This document shows positions 1 to 10,400 of a DNA stretch of 64,000 nt, one piece after another. How positions within the stretch are numbered: position 1 is the stretch's first letter; each line of letters opens with the position of its first letter. This stretch comes from Flavobacterium sp. BFFFF1 (GTDB lineage: Bacteria; Bacteroidota; Bacteroidia; Flavobacteriales; Flavobacteriaceae). The notes beneath the pieces were generated by a model. The model ran no database searches and was not told the DNA's origin. It was given only the letters and a program-made list of their open reading frames with translations. A program made the translations under genes and the position numbers. The DNA is taken from NCBI RefSeq assembly GCF_002256285.1, contig NZ_NKJE01000021.1:1-64000 (forward strand), in the 5' to 3' direction.

Positions 1-365
1 ATATAGTCGGTAGCAACATCGTCCTGAATTTTTTCGGTCACCACCGCGATGGCTTTTTTAAGCTGATCCATAGGGTCCGGGATATTGGTGGTAGAGAAAA
101 CGAGCTTGTACTCTATCCAGCTCCAATACCACGAAGACAGGTATACCAATAGCTTGTGTTTGTTTTCAAAATACCGGTAAATGGAGCTCTCATTAGAGCC
201 GATGCGCTCTCCCAGCTTCTTAAAGGTAAAATTATCAAACCCTATTTCATCGATTAGCAGGATGCTGTGTTGAATGATATTACGACCAAGGGCTGATGTT
301 TCAGGATCTTTAAGATAGATTTTTTCATTCACGTGGATTTTGATATTGGAAAGTATTTCTTTCAT
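1..365 (-). CDS. TetR-family transcriptional regulator (partial, C-terminus off the left edge)
   Basis: The first 121 residues are visible, starting at an ATG (complement of 363-365). Residues about 25-70 form a TetR_N helix-turn-helix: a helix ending IDEIGFDNFTFKKLGERIG, then the recognition motif SNESSIYRYFENKHKLL, typical of the family. The ligand-binding domain begins near residue 75 (WYWSWIEYKLVF) and runs off the window. Family knowledge says a dimeric repressor acting on nearby genes, but its target cannot be seen; the next gene rightward is divergent and separated by about 215 bp. The N-terminal 24 residues preceding the HTH are slightly longer than usual for TetR. Confidence 0.85.
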   Translation of the reverse strand, partial: MKEILSNIKIHVNEKIYLKDPETSALGRNIIQHSILLIDEIGFDNFTFKKLGERIGSNESSIYRYFENKHKLLVYLSSWYWSWIEYKLVFSTTNIPDPMDQLKKAIAVVTEKIQDDVATDY

Positions 366-581
366 TTCGGTTATTTTGATTGCAAATATAATAGTATTAC
401 TATCAATTTAAAATTTTTAATTTTTATTTAACAGTCATTTGGCAACGTTTCCGGAAAGCGGTTATTTGCAGCATGGTAGAAAAGTTCTCTTTTTGTTAAC
501 GAAGGTGATTAATGGTTTTCATTGGATACGCGTAATTTTGTGATCGTGAAATGAAATAATAACTACCGTTAAATAAGCGTG

Positions 582-845
582 ATGAAACGAAATGTTGGAA
601 ATAAAGACGGGTTAATACGTATAATCATTGGCGGGCTGGCGCTGGCTTTTTTCCTGTTTGTAACCATACAGGACGAGTTGGTTCGCGATATATTAATAGG
701 AATCTCTTTTTACACCATCGTAACAGGCACCGTTCATTATTGTCCGTTGTACCTTTTTCTCGATGTTGACACCAGGACCGAAAATCCGCTGAGGCGCAAA
801 AGGCACAGGCGCAAAAAAATGCACAAAGCGGCTACTAAAGCCTAA
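582..845 (+). CDS. DUF2892 / YgaP-like small inner-membrane protein
   Basis: An 87-residue protein starting at ATG 582 (a GTG directly before it at 579 is in frame but less likely). It opens with MKRNVGNKDGLIRIIIGG, the hallmark N-terminus of the YgaP transmembrane family (DUF2892): conserved N, D, R and G followed by two hydrophobic helices (about residues 15-30 and 38-56), with a CP near residue 53 and a strongly basic C-terminal tail. The family is often fused to or encoded near rhodanese domains; none is here. Function is unknown beyond membrane location. It stands alone between a divergent TetR gene and a large adhesin. Confidence 0.7.
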   Translation: MKRNVGNKDGLIRIIIGGLALAFFLFVTIQDELVRDILIGISFYTIVTGTVHYCPLYLFLDVDTRTENPLRRKRHRRKKMHKAATKA

Positions 846-1034
846 AATACTTCCTGCGACTTACTTTTCCGTATCGAACAACACTGGCCATTCCTCTCTG
901 ATGGTATGGCGTCATCCGTTGTTATGTTATGTGAATTTCGAAAAATAAATTCCTTTACACTTACATTACAATTGATAACCAGAAACATAAACATTTACTG
1001 ATTTTCAGGACGGGATTACTTAATCTTGTGAAAG

Positions 1035-1042
1035 TAGCTTTG
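1035..1042 (+). promoter_or_regulatory. Probable -7 element of the 1061 adhesin gene
   Basis: TAGCTTTG is an exact match to the Bacteroidota sigma-A -7 consensus TAnnTTTG and lies 18 bp before the ATG at 1061. No convincing -33 TTG was identified. Confidence 0.5.
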
Positions 1043-1060
1043 ACATAAAAATAAAAAACT

Positions 1061-4000
1061 ATGAAAAGCACTTTACTGTTTAAGAAAAATTTCAGCGTAT
1101 CCTTATTCTGCCTGACATTATTTTGCCTGCAATGGCAAGTGAAAGCCCAGGTTATTATAACGAATACGACCCCTGTAACCCAGAACTTTAATAGTATGGG
1201 TACTTCCGGAACGGCATCATTGCCCACTGGATTTAAAATCGGAACAGATTACACCTCGGGAACTACCGCAACAACGCAGGCTTATGGTACAAGTGGCACT
1301 GGGGCTGTAGGGGCCAGTTCATCCGGCGCTGCCGTCAACTGGGCAGACGGTGTGACCGGCAGTTCCACAGACCGGGCAGTTGGTTTTCTGAATTCCGGAT
1401 CATTTTCCAGTCCCCGATCAATCATCATGGAAATCCAGAACAATGGCGCTTCCAATATTACCTCTTTATTGGTCTCCTTTAATTATGAGAAATACCGATC
1501 AGGTTCGAGGGCTTTCGACTGGACTTTTTTTCATGGTGCCACGACGGCTCCAGCAACTGCCAATACAGCGGGAGATCAAAGTTATGCTGCAGATGGAGGA
1601 AATACCGTTGTAAATCCTGCGACTTCTGTTTCTAAAAGCTTTACCCTTTCTGGATTAAGCATTGCACCTGCTGCCAAATATTACCTGCGATGGACGTTTA
1701 CCGGTGTCGGTGGCTCCTCAAATGGGCAGGGGATCGGTATAGACAATGTTAGCCTCACCGCTACGTTCCCTGGTGCGACGCCGTCTGCCGTTTTTACTAC
1801 GACTTACGGAACGGCTTCTGCTGTGCAGACATTTACAGTTTCTGGGAGTAACCTGACCACGAACCTTACGGCCACAGCGCCAGCAGGTTTCGAAGTCTCT
1901 GCTGACGGAATTTCATACAACACAACAGCCTCTTTCACGCAAAGCGGCGGAAACGCCAGCGGCTCGTTAAGAATTCGTTTGAAAGCCAATGCCGCAGTGG
2001 GGTCCTATAATGCTGCCGCGATTGTATTAAGTAGCACAGGAGCAACGTCAGTTAATGTTGCCACGCCTGCCAGCGGAAATGTTGTGAATGCTAAAAGCCT
2101 TACCATTACCGGACTTACAGGAACCAATAAAGTGTATGACCGCAACGTCACCGCTTCTTTTACGGGAACAGCAACTTATTCGGGATTGGTTAATGGCGAA
2201 TCGTTTGTTGTGAGTGGCACTCCAACAGCTACTTTTACAAATTTTTTGGCCGGTAACGGAAAAACCATTGCTGTTTCAGGTTATACAGCGCCTTCCGCCA
2301 ATTATACCATTACGCAACCAAGCTTAACCGCAAACATTACACCCAAAGCAGTCAGTATTTCCGGCGTAACGGTTAACAACAAATCTTACGATAATTCCAA
2401 TACAGCGGTATTAAATCTTGGATCGGCAACAGTTATAGGAGTAATTTCTCCGGATGTAGTGGCGGTTGACGCAGCGTTGGCGACGGCTTTGTTCGACACA
2501 ACTGATGCTGGGACGTCAATAGGGGTTACCATTTCAGGACTTGGCATTTCCGGTGCCGATGCTGCAAACTACACCCTTTCAGCACAGCCAACAGGCATCA
2601 CAGCCAATATTAATAAAGCGGACCAGGTGCTAACTTTTAGTCCGCTGGATCTGAAATTAGATACAGATCCGGATTTCGGTCTTACTGCTACTGCTAGCTC
2701 TGGCCTTACGGTTTCATACACGAGTTCGGATACCAATGTCGCTACCATTTCCGGAAATACAGTTGACATAATAAGTTCGGGGACGACGACCATCACCGCT
2801 TTGCAGGCGGGTAACAACAATTACAATCCGGCCGTTCCGGTTGATCAGGTACTTAACGTTTCTTCTACAGCAAAACAGGATCAGGTCATTACATTTAATG
2901 CCCTTGCTCCGGTTACTTATGGTGACGCTGCGTTTGAACTATTGGCTACAGCAACATCCGGATTACCGATCACCTACAGCAGTTCGGATACAAACGTAGC
3001 CACGGTATCAGGAAACACGGTTACGATCATCGCACCCGGAACAACGACTATTATCGCTTTACAAATTGGAGACGCCAATTTTAATCCGGCGACACCAGTA
3101 CAACAATCATTGAATATAACAGTAAAAACACTTACGGTGACTGGCACAAGTGCCGCTTCAAAAGAATACAATGGCAATACCATCGCAACGCTTACCGGAG
3201 CGACATTGGTCGGAATAGTGGGTAGTGACGAGGTGACGGTTTCAGGTAATGGAAGCTTCGTGGACGCCAACGCCGGATCCAGTAAGGCAATTACTGCAAT
3301 GCTCGCCCTAAGCGGTGCTGATAGTACGCGGTATTCCATAACGCAACCAATCGGCTTAAGTGCCGATATCACGCCAAAAGCAGCGACCATCAGCGGCATT
3401 TCGGTTAACGATAAAATATATGATGCCAACACGGCTGCCACCCTGGGTGGTATCGCCGCAATTGATGGTATCCTTCCAGCTGACATGGCTGAAGTCTTAT
3501 TAGATGCCACTTCGGTAACAGCTGATTTTGAGACGCCTACACCAGGCAATGGCAAAAATGTGACGGTAACGGGGTATACGCTTACCGGTGCATCGGCTCC
3601 AAACTATGTATTGTCACAACCTGTACTTACAGGAAATTTATTGCCTAAAGCATTACTCCTGAGCGGAATTGTTGCAGAAAGTAAAACTTACGATGGAACG
3701 ACCAATGCCACATTTTCAGGAACACCGGCAATAGATGGCATTATTGGTACAGAAGACGTAATTATTGACGGCACGGCAACAGTGGCATTTACAGATGCAA
3801 ATGCAGGAGCCAACAAAATCCTGCAAATCAACGGGCTTTCTTTAACCGGTGCGGATGCCGGAAATTACACGCTGGACAGTTCAGGCATCACGGCATCAAT
3901 CCTTCCGGCGACGCTTACTTATATTGCAAATCCGGCTGTAAGACAATACAATACGGCCAACCCAGGTTTTACAGGTTCAGTTAATGGATTTGTAAACGGA

Positions 4001-7000
4001 GAAAATATTACTGCTACCACAGGCACATTAATATTTACGTCTCCGGCCAATGCGTCCAGCACTCCAGGAATTTATGCGATCAATGGGGCAGGCCTTACTG
4101 CAACGAACTATAGCTTTACTCAGGATGCAGGCAATACCACGGCACTGACAATTATCAAAGCAGACCAGACAATTACTTTTGGTACACTTCCTGTGAAAAC
4201 CACAGCCGATGCTCCTTTTGCGTTAACGGCGACGGCAAGCTCCGGGTTGGCCGTTAGTTTTAGCAGTGCTAACCCAGCGGTCGCGACCGTTTCGGGCGCC
4301 ACAGTAACCATTACGGGAACCGGCACTTCCACCATCACGGCGAGTCAGGCAGGGAATACGAACTACAATGCGGCTGTTGCTGTCGACAGGACGCTTACCG
4401 TAAATGCGGTACCGGTCTCCATTTTCTCAAATCCGATTACCGGAACAAACCCAAACACTTCAAATCCTTATACCACCGGGCAAACACTTAACGCCAACAT
4501 TACCGTTTCCGGAATCGGAAGAAGTACTGGTATCACAGGAACCAATGCCAATGACAGGTATACGGCCAATGGCTGGAATACGCCTGCCATTGATACGGCC
4601 AAATATTTCGAGTTGACAATCACACCAAACTCGGGATATGAAATTGATTTTGCTAACTTTATTTATACCGGGCAGGCATCGGGAACAGGACCTACTTCAG
4701 TCGTAATCCGATCAAGCAAAGACAATTACGTAACTGGAATCGGTTCTCCAACGGTAGCGGGTACCACGATCAGCCTTTCTGCTACAGCTTATCAGGATAT
4801 TACCACGGCGATTACGTTTAGGATATACGCCTTTGGAGCGAGCGCCTCCGCGGGAACTTTTAGCATCAACAGCTTTACGTTCAACGGAAATGTAAATGCA
4901 AGTGCAGTTCCATCCATTTCGGTTACGCCGGCTGCATTGACTGCATTGGATTATTTTGTCGGTTCAGGACCTTCTGCTTCAAAAACGCTGTCGGTAACAG
5001 GTGCCAATCTTAATCCTGTATCCGGAAGCGTTACGGCGACAGCTTCTGTCAATTTTGAGGTTTCTGCGGATAATATCACTTTTGCCAATGAAGCCACAAT
5101 ACCCTATACAAACGGCGGCATAACGAACGCGCTTGTCTATGTCAGATCAGTCTCCGGCCTGGTAATGGGAACCTATAATGGTACGGTAGCCATAAGTGGT
5201 GGCGGCGCACCGACCGTCAACCGGAATGTGCAGGCCATCGTCAGGGAACCTTTTAGGATTCCATATACAAATGATTTCCGGACGCAAGTGGCAGTGGATA
5301 ATGCTTTGGCACAAGGTTTTGTCATAAATAATGCTACGTTTAATGCTACCGGTTATGAACAAATTGGATTAAATGGTTACATCGAAACCCCTGTAATTGA
5401 TTTTACACAGACCCGTACCATCCAGGTGGGTTATGCCGCAGCAACATTCGGGGGTGTCAGCGGGCAGACATTGGAACTGCAAATTTCCGTTGACGGCGGT
5501 ACAAATTACACCACGATTGGAACGTTGGTACCTCCTTCAGCTTCCTTTACTACAACAAAAACAGATGTTGACCTTACGCTGTATCCGGTGACGACAGGAA
5601 AGCTTAGGATTAAGATGACTGCAGGCAGCAATACGACGCGGTTCAGGGACCTTTATATTTTAAAAACCACAACGTGGGACGGTGATGCCTGGTCGAACGG
5701 CACTCCGGATGCCAATGCCATTGCCGCAATAGCTGGGGATTATACGACCCAGGTTGACGGAGCGTTGATCGCTAAAAGCCTTACGGTATTATCAGGCACA
5801 GTGACCGTTTCTTCTGGAACAACAATGCGTTTGGAAGACGAACTCAACAATGCAGGCACCGTCCTCTTTGAGAATAATGCAAATCTGATTCAGGTAAGTG
5901 CTGCGTCCAATACCGGCGAAATCACCGTGAAAAGGAATGCCATGATGAGGCGTCAGGATTACGTTTACTGGTCATCACCGGTATCAAACCAATTGTTATT
6001 TGATTTTACGCCGGAGACTTTGCCGAACCGCTTTTACGTCCTGAACGAAACGACAAACTTATTTACTGCAGTGGACCCTACTGCTACCACGTTTGCCAAT
6101 GGTAAAGGATATATGCTCCGGGCCCCAAATGATTTCCCCGCTGCGCCACAAAACTTCGTTGGTGTGTTTCAAGGCGCACCGCACAACGGGACGGTTGTCG
6201 TGCCGGTTACTACTGCTGGATTGGGTTATAACCTGATTGGAAATCCTTATCCTTCACCGATAAGCGCGGCTGCGTTTGCATTGGCTAACCCCACCATCGG
6301 AACGCTGTATTTCTGGACCCATACCCAACAGGGTGCAGACAGCGGTGCCAATTATGCAACATATAATGAAACCGGAGCGGCTTCGGCTTTGGGAGGAGAA
6401 GTGCCAAACGGTACCATCCAGAACGGGCAGGGGTTTATGGTAAAAGTACCATTGAACACCACCACTGTCACCTTCAGCAACAGCATGCGTGCGGACAATC
6501 ATGACAACCAGTTTTTCAGATCAGCTGACAACCCGAACTCCGGATCAAGATTGTGGCTCAACCTGACCAGTGCGGCGAAGAAATACAACCAGATATTAAT
6601 AGGTTACGTTGAAGGGGCTACCGATGGCCTGGACATACAATTTGACGGCAAGATGCTGGAAAATCAGAATGCGGTGCTGTACAATATCTTGGATAATACT
6701 TCATATACGATCCAGGGGAAGGCGCTTCCGTTTGCCGATAGTGATTCGGTACCATTGGGTTTTAAGGCTTCCGAAGCTGGAAATTATACCATCACGCTGG
6801 ACCATTTCGACGGCTTGTTTTCAGAAGGCCAGGATATTTTCCTGAAAGACCATGCCGTAGGAACAACGGTTAATCTAAAGGATGCACCTTATACATTCGC
6901 CACAGTACCCGGCACATTTGAACAGCGCTTTGAAGTAGTTTACCAAAATTCGCCCCTGGCCGTAACGCCAGTGACATCGGTCGAAAGCATGGTGATTTTT

Positions 7001-7210
7001 ACCAAAGATAATCACCTGGAAATCCATACCGGAAATATAAACCTATCAGATGTCGCCCTGTTCGATATCCGTGGAAGGCTGCTCTTTGAACAAAGCGGCA
7101 TCGATGCACCAACAGCTGTGGTCAGAAACCCGGGCATCAGCGAGCAGCTGATCATTGTCAGGGCCACCCTGGCCGATGGACGTGTCGTCAGCAGAAAAAT
7201 CGTGTTTTAG
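1061..7210 (+). CDS. Giant secreted YDG/MBG-repeat protein with T9SS type C sorting signal
   Basis: A 2049-residue secreted protein. Residues 1-30 are a Sec signal peptide (hydrophobic core then KAQ). A concanavalin-like/choice-of-anchor region follows to about 235. Then come Ig-like domains, five YDG domains marked by KVYDRN, KSYDNS, KEYNGN, KIYDAN and KTYDGT, one MBG-type domain (RQYNTANPGF), and three Big_2-like repeats beginning DQ(V/T)(L/I)TF with a TSSDTNVATISG or similar core. A second jelly-roll-like segment and a head region lead to the C-terminus. The last about 80 residues (LFDIRGRLLFEQSGI ... GRVVSRKIVF) resemble the ChiA-like T9SS type C sorting domain rather than type A. Likely a cell-surface or released adhesin; ligand unknown. 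A strong terminator follows, so it is probably monocistronic. Confidence 0.85.
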   Translation: MKSTLLFKKNFSVSLFCLTLFCLQWQVKAQVIITNTTPVTQNFNSMGTSGTASLPTGFKIGTDYTSGTTATTQAYGTSGTGAVGASSSGAAVNWADGVTGSSTDRAVGFLNSGSFSSPRSIIMEIQNNGASNITSLLVSFNYEKYRSGSRAFDWTFFHGATTAPATANTAGDQSYAADGGNTVVNPATSVSKSFTLSGLSIAPAAKYYLRWTFTGVGGSSNGQGIGIDNVSLTATFPGATPSAVFTTTYGTASAVQTFTVSGSNLTTNLTATAPAGFEVSADGISYNTTASFTQSGGNASGSLRIRLKANAAVGSYNAAAIVLSSTGATSVNVATPASGNVVNAKSLTITGLTGTNKVYDRNVTASFTGTATYSGLVNGESFVVSGTPTATFTNFLAGNGKTIAVSGYTAPSANYTITQPSLTANITPKAVSISGVTVNNKSYDNSNTAVLNLGSATVIGVISPDVVAVDAALATALFDTTDAGTSIGVTISGLGISGADAANYTLSAQPTGITANINKADQVLTFSPLDLKLDTDPDFGLTATASSGLTVSYTSSDTNVATISGNTVDIISSGTTTITALQAGNNNYNPAVPVDQVLNVSSTAKQDQVITFNALAPVTYGDAAFELLATATSGLPITYSSSDTNVATVSGNTVTIIAPGTTTIIALQIGDANFNPATPVQQSLNITVKTLTVTGTSAASKEYNGNTIATLTGATLVGIVGSDEVTVSGNGSFVDANAGSSKAITAMLALSGADSTRYSITQPIGLSADITPKAATISGISVNDKIYDANTAATLGGIAAIDGILPADMAEVLLDATSVTADFETPTPGNGKNVTVTGYTLTGASAPNYVLSQPVLTGNLLPKALLLSGIVAESKTYDGTTNATFSGTPAIDGIIGTEDVIIDGTATVAFTDANAGANKILQINGLSLTGADAGNYTLDSSGITASILPATLTYIANPAVRQYNTANPGFTGSVNGFVNGENITATTGTLIFTSPANASSTPGIYAINGAGLTATNYSFTQDAGNTTALTIIKADQTITFGTLPVKTTADAPFALTATASSGLAVSFSSANPAVATVSGATVTITGTGTSTITASQAGNTNYNAAVAVDRTLTVNAVPVSIFSNPITGTNPNTSNPYTTGQTLNANITVSGIGRSTGITGTNANDRYTANGWNTPAIDTAKYFELTITPNSGYEIDFANFIYTGQASGTGPTSVVIRSSKDNYVTGIGSPTVAGTTISLSATAYQDITTAITFRIYAFGASASAGTFSINSFTFNGNVNASAVPSISVTPAALTALDYFVGSGPSASKTLSVTGANLNPVSGSVTATASVNFEVSADNITFANEATIPYTNGGITNALVYVRSVSGLVMGTYNGTVAISGGGAPTVNRNVQAIVREPFRIPYTNDFRTQVAVDNALAQGFVINNATFNATGYEQIGLNGYIETPVIDFTQTRTIQVGYAAATFGGVSGQTLELQISVDGGTNYTTIGTLVPPSASFTTTKTDVDLTLYPVTTGKLRIKMTAGSNTTRFRDLYILKTTTWDGDAWSNGTPDANAIAAIAGDYTTQVDGALIAKSLTVLSGTVTVSSGTTMRLEDELNNAGTVLFENNANLIQVSAASNTGEITVKRNAMMRRQDYVYWSSPVSNQLLFDFTPETLPNRFYVLNETTNLFTAVDPTATTFANGKGYMLRAPNDFPAAPQNFVGVFQGAPHNGTVVVPVTTAGLGYNLIGNPYPSPISAAAFALANPTIGTLYFWTHTQQGADSGANYATYNETGAASALGGEVPNGTIQNGQGFMVKVPLNTTTVTFSNSMRADNHDNQFFRSADNPNSGSRLWLNLTSAAKKYNQILIGYVEGATDGLDIQFDGKMLENQNAVLYNILDNTSYTIQGKALPFADSDSVPLGFKASEAGNYTITLDHFDGLFSEGQDIFLKDHAVGTTVNLKDAPYTFATVPGTFEQRFEVVYQNSPLAVTPVTSVESMVIFTKDNHLEIHTGNINLSDVALFDIRGRLLFEQSGIDAPTAVVRNPGISEQLIIVRATLADGRVVSRKIVF

Positions 7211-7239
7211 TCCTCATTTTTTATACTTTGACAGGTAGG

Positions 7240-7267
7240 CCCTGCAGTTTTTACTGCAGGGTTTTTT
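7240..7267 (+). terminator. Intrinsic terminator after the 1061 adhesin gene
   Basis: A perfect 9-bp stem (CCCTGCAGT / ACTGCAGGG) with a TTTT loop is followed by six T, 30 bp after the stop codon. Confidence 0.9.
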
Positions 7268-7375
7268 GATTCGTGACGCGCTGTTTGCGATAAATTGATA
7301 TCTGCTTTACATAAAGATGATTTTGTACTGACACTAATTAAATGCAGCCGTAAAGTCCACGCAACATCGGGTTTG

Positions 7376-7383
7376 GATATTTG
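7376..7383 (+). promoter_or_regulatory. Probable -7 element of the 7422 gene
   Basis: GATATTTG, one mismatch to TAnnTTTG and the same variant used at the two polysaccharide promoters near 35373 and 37056, lies 38 bp before the start codon. No tandem LytTR-like boxes are upstream here. Confidence 0.35.
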
Positions 7384-7421
7384 TGTCGATATGAAAATGA
7401 AAACCTATAACAAATTACCTC

Positions 7422-10400
7422 ATGATTATGATGAAATCTTTACAACCGAAAATCTGTAGCCTCTTATTTTACATCCTACTTTCTTTAAGCATCCCTTGGG
7501 CTGGAAATGCCCAGCTTCTGGGTTGGAATTCAAGTAACAATGGCGGTGGATTTGGAGTCAGTCCATGGGCGCCGGAAACGATTGACAGCCACCTGCAATG
7601 TTCCGGTTTGACCAGGGGAAGCGCTATTGGAACTTCTGGCGGCGCCGCACAATCTGCCTGGGGCGGCGCCGGAGGCTGGACCGGTACGCCAACTGACGTA
7701 GGAAGCTTTTATTTTACGTTCCAGGCTACAGCAGGTTATAAAGTAAGCTTAAGCAGCATTTCAACGGCGACAAGGAGGTCTAACGCCGGCCCGTCAGGCT
7801 GTTCCGTATGGTATTCTATAAACAATGCGCCGCCAACAAAAATAACGGACTGGATCACGACATCTTCAAGTGGCAATACCGGCACACCAAACAGTGCAGA
7901 TTTAAGCGGAATAAACGATTTACAGGAAGTTGCTACAGGAAGCACCATAAAAATCTATATTGTCCCACAGGGCTCTTCCACCGGTAATTACTACCTTAAT
8001 AACGGTACCAATTGCCTTAGGATTGAGGGCGTGGTAGCGCCACTTATTAGCCCGTTAATCACGCCATCATTGACCTCGCTGAACAATTTCGGTGATGTGA
8101 TAGTAGGAGCCACTTCTGCTTCACAAAGTTTTACTTTCGACGGTGAGGGCCTTACAGATGATGTCAGCATTGCAGCTTCTGCAGGATTTGAGATTAGTAC
8201 CGACAATACCAATTGGTTTCCCGGGAGCGATTTCAGTCCGGTAGGGGGCAGCTTGAATGACATGCAGATATGGGTGCGTTTCAAACCAGTAGCGACTGGT
8301 GCCGTCAGTGGAAACATTACATTGACGTCGCCCGGCGCTGACGATAAGATCGTCGCCGTTTCAGGAACAGGGCTTCCCGTTCCTGCGTTATCGGTTACAC
8401 CTGAAGTTATCAACAGTCTTACGTATCCAGAAAATGGAGGGCCTTCAGCGGCATTTCAACTGACAAGCCTTACATCAATCGCACTTTCACCTGCGTCGGG
8501 GACCATCATTTTTTCAATATCAGGAGGCAGTTCGTCAAATTATGAAATTTCTGCTGATGGCATCAATTGGGGTTTTTCCGCAGCGTTTGCATATGCTTCC
8601 GCAGATAATACCATTGTCAATCCCGAAATATATGTGAGGATGAAAGCCGGCCTTACTGCGGGCGCCATTGCTCCGGACACCGTATCGGTTGACGGCGGTG
8701 GATTAAGCACCTTCTTTACCATTGCGGGAATTGTAGATCCGCCAAGTACCATTCTGTCTGATGATGAACCATATGGGCCATTTTGCAATGGTGTCGCGAA
8801 TACATTTGATGTTGATTTTACGCCCAGCGGAAGCTTTACCGGGACTTTATTTTATGCACAGATTTCCGATGTCGATGGAAACTTTTCAAATTTGCCTGAA
8901 AATATTGTCGGAACATCTGCTACCAGCCCGATTACGGTAACCCTTCCGGCCGGATTCACTGCTGGTACGCAATACCGGGTCAGGGTTTTTAATGATAATC
9001 CGCTTACGTTTAGCTCCAATGACAATGGTCACGATATTATCATTAACAACATCACGCCATTTTCAGGAATTGTGCAACAGCAAGCCGTTTGCGATGGTAA
9101 TGAAGCCATAATCACTTTGTCAGGGGTATCGCCTGACGCGGTTTTTAATATTACTTATAATATCAATTCGGCGCCGGATGAGGTGTTGACAGGACAGATT
9201 TCGGATGGAAGCGGTGAACTAAACTTTAATGTGCTGCTCAACGCGCAAAATAATGGACAAACCTTAACCGTTACGGCTATCGAAAGGTCGGATATTACCC
9301 CTTCCTGCGGAATCACCTTAACTGCAAACAACACGCTAACATTAGCTGTAAATCCACTTCCGCAAATTTCGGGTGTCATTACAACTCCGGTGTGCGGTTC
9401 AGGAGAGATGACCACAGTAACCGTTACCGGAATGCTCCCGTCTACAACATCAGCTATAGACTACACGATTGCCGGCGGTAGCCTTCAAACCGTAAATGGT
9501 GTTACAGCCGACGCTACAGGAACAGCGACTTTCCAGTTGTCGCTTCTTGCGGACGATGACGGAGAGGAATTCCGTGTTGAATCGATCACGCGTACCGATG
9601 TCCTGCCATCGTGTACCTACGAGGTAAACGGGATCAGTACTTTACTGATCGCAAACGAAAGACCAACGGCAACAATAGTGGGTGATCAGTCGATCTGCTT
9701 CGGAACGGAGTCGTCGGATATCAGCATCAGCCTGACGGGAACAGCGCCCTGGAACATCACCTATACAGATGGCACTTCCGCATTCACCGAAGACAATATT
9801 ATGCAAAGTCCGTATACCTTCACGGCAAGTATTTTCAGTACAAAAACGTACACCGTTACAGCAGTCGAGGACGCACACTGCCAGGCTTTGCCTGCGGGGT
9901 TGACGGGATCGGCCACAGTGACCGTCAATTCGTTCAGTAACGGCGGAACGGTTTCAGGAAGCGCAACCGTATGCAATGGCGAAAATTCAGGGACGCTGGA
10001 ACTCACAGGATACAACGGGAGCATTATCGGATGGCAATCTTCTGAAAACATCTCTTTTGCCACATTCGCGGACATAGACAATACCACCAGCAGTTTAGCG
10101 TATGCTGATTTAACGGCAACGACATATTATCGTGCCGTTGTAGCCAATGGCAATTGTCCCGTAACGTATTCGACCGTGGCGGCAATAACGGTCAATACTG
10201 TTCCTTCATTGATTACACAATCACAGGTTTTTTGTAACGAAGCGCATGTTGCGGATTTGTTCCCATCGGGTGCAGGTATTCAGTGGTATGCGGATGGCGT
10301 CGGCGGAAATGTCCTGGCGGATTCTGAAGCGTTGGCAACGGGAGATTATTATGTTTCTCAAACCATTAACGGTTGCGAAAGTGCCAGAACGCTGACATCA

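Noticed and set aside
2974..3555. Antisense open frame of 193 codons in the YDG adhesin
   Set aside because: Shadow of the plus-strand repeat gene; no ribosome binding site and biased composition.
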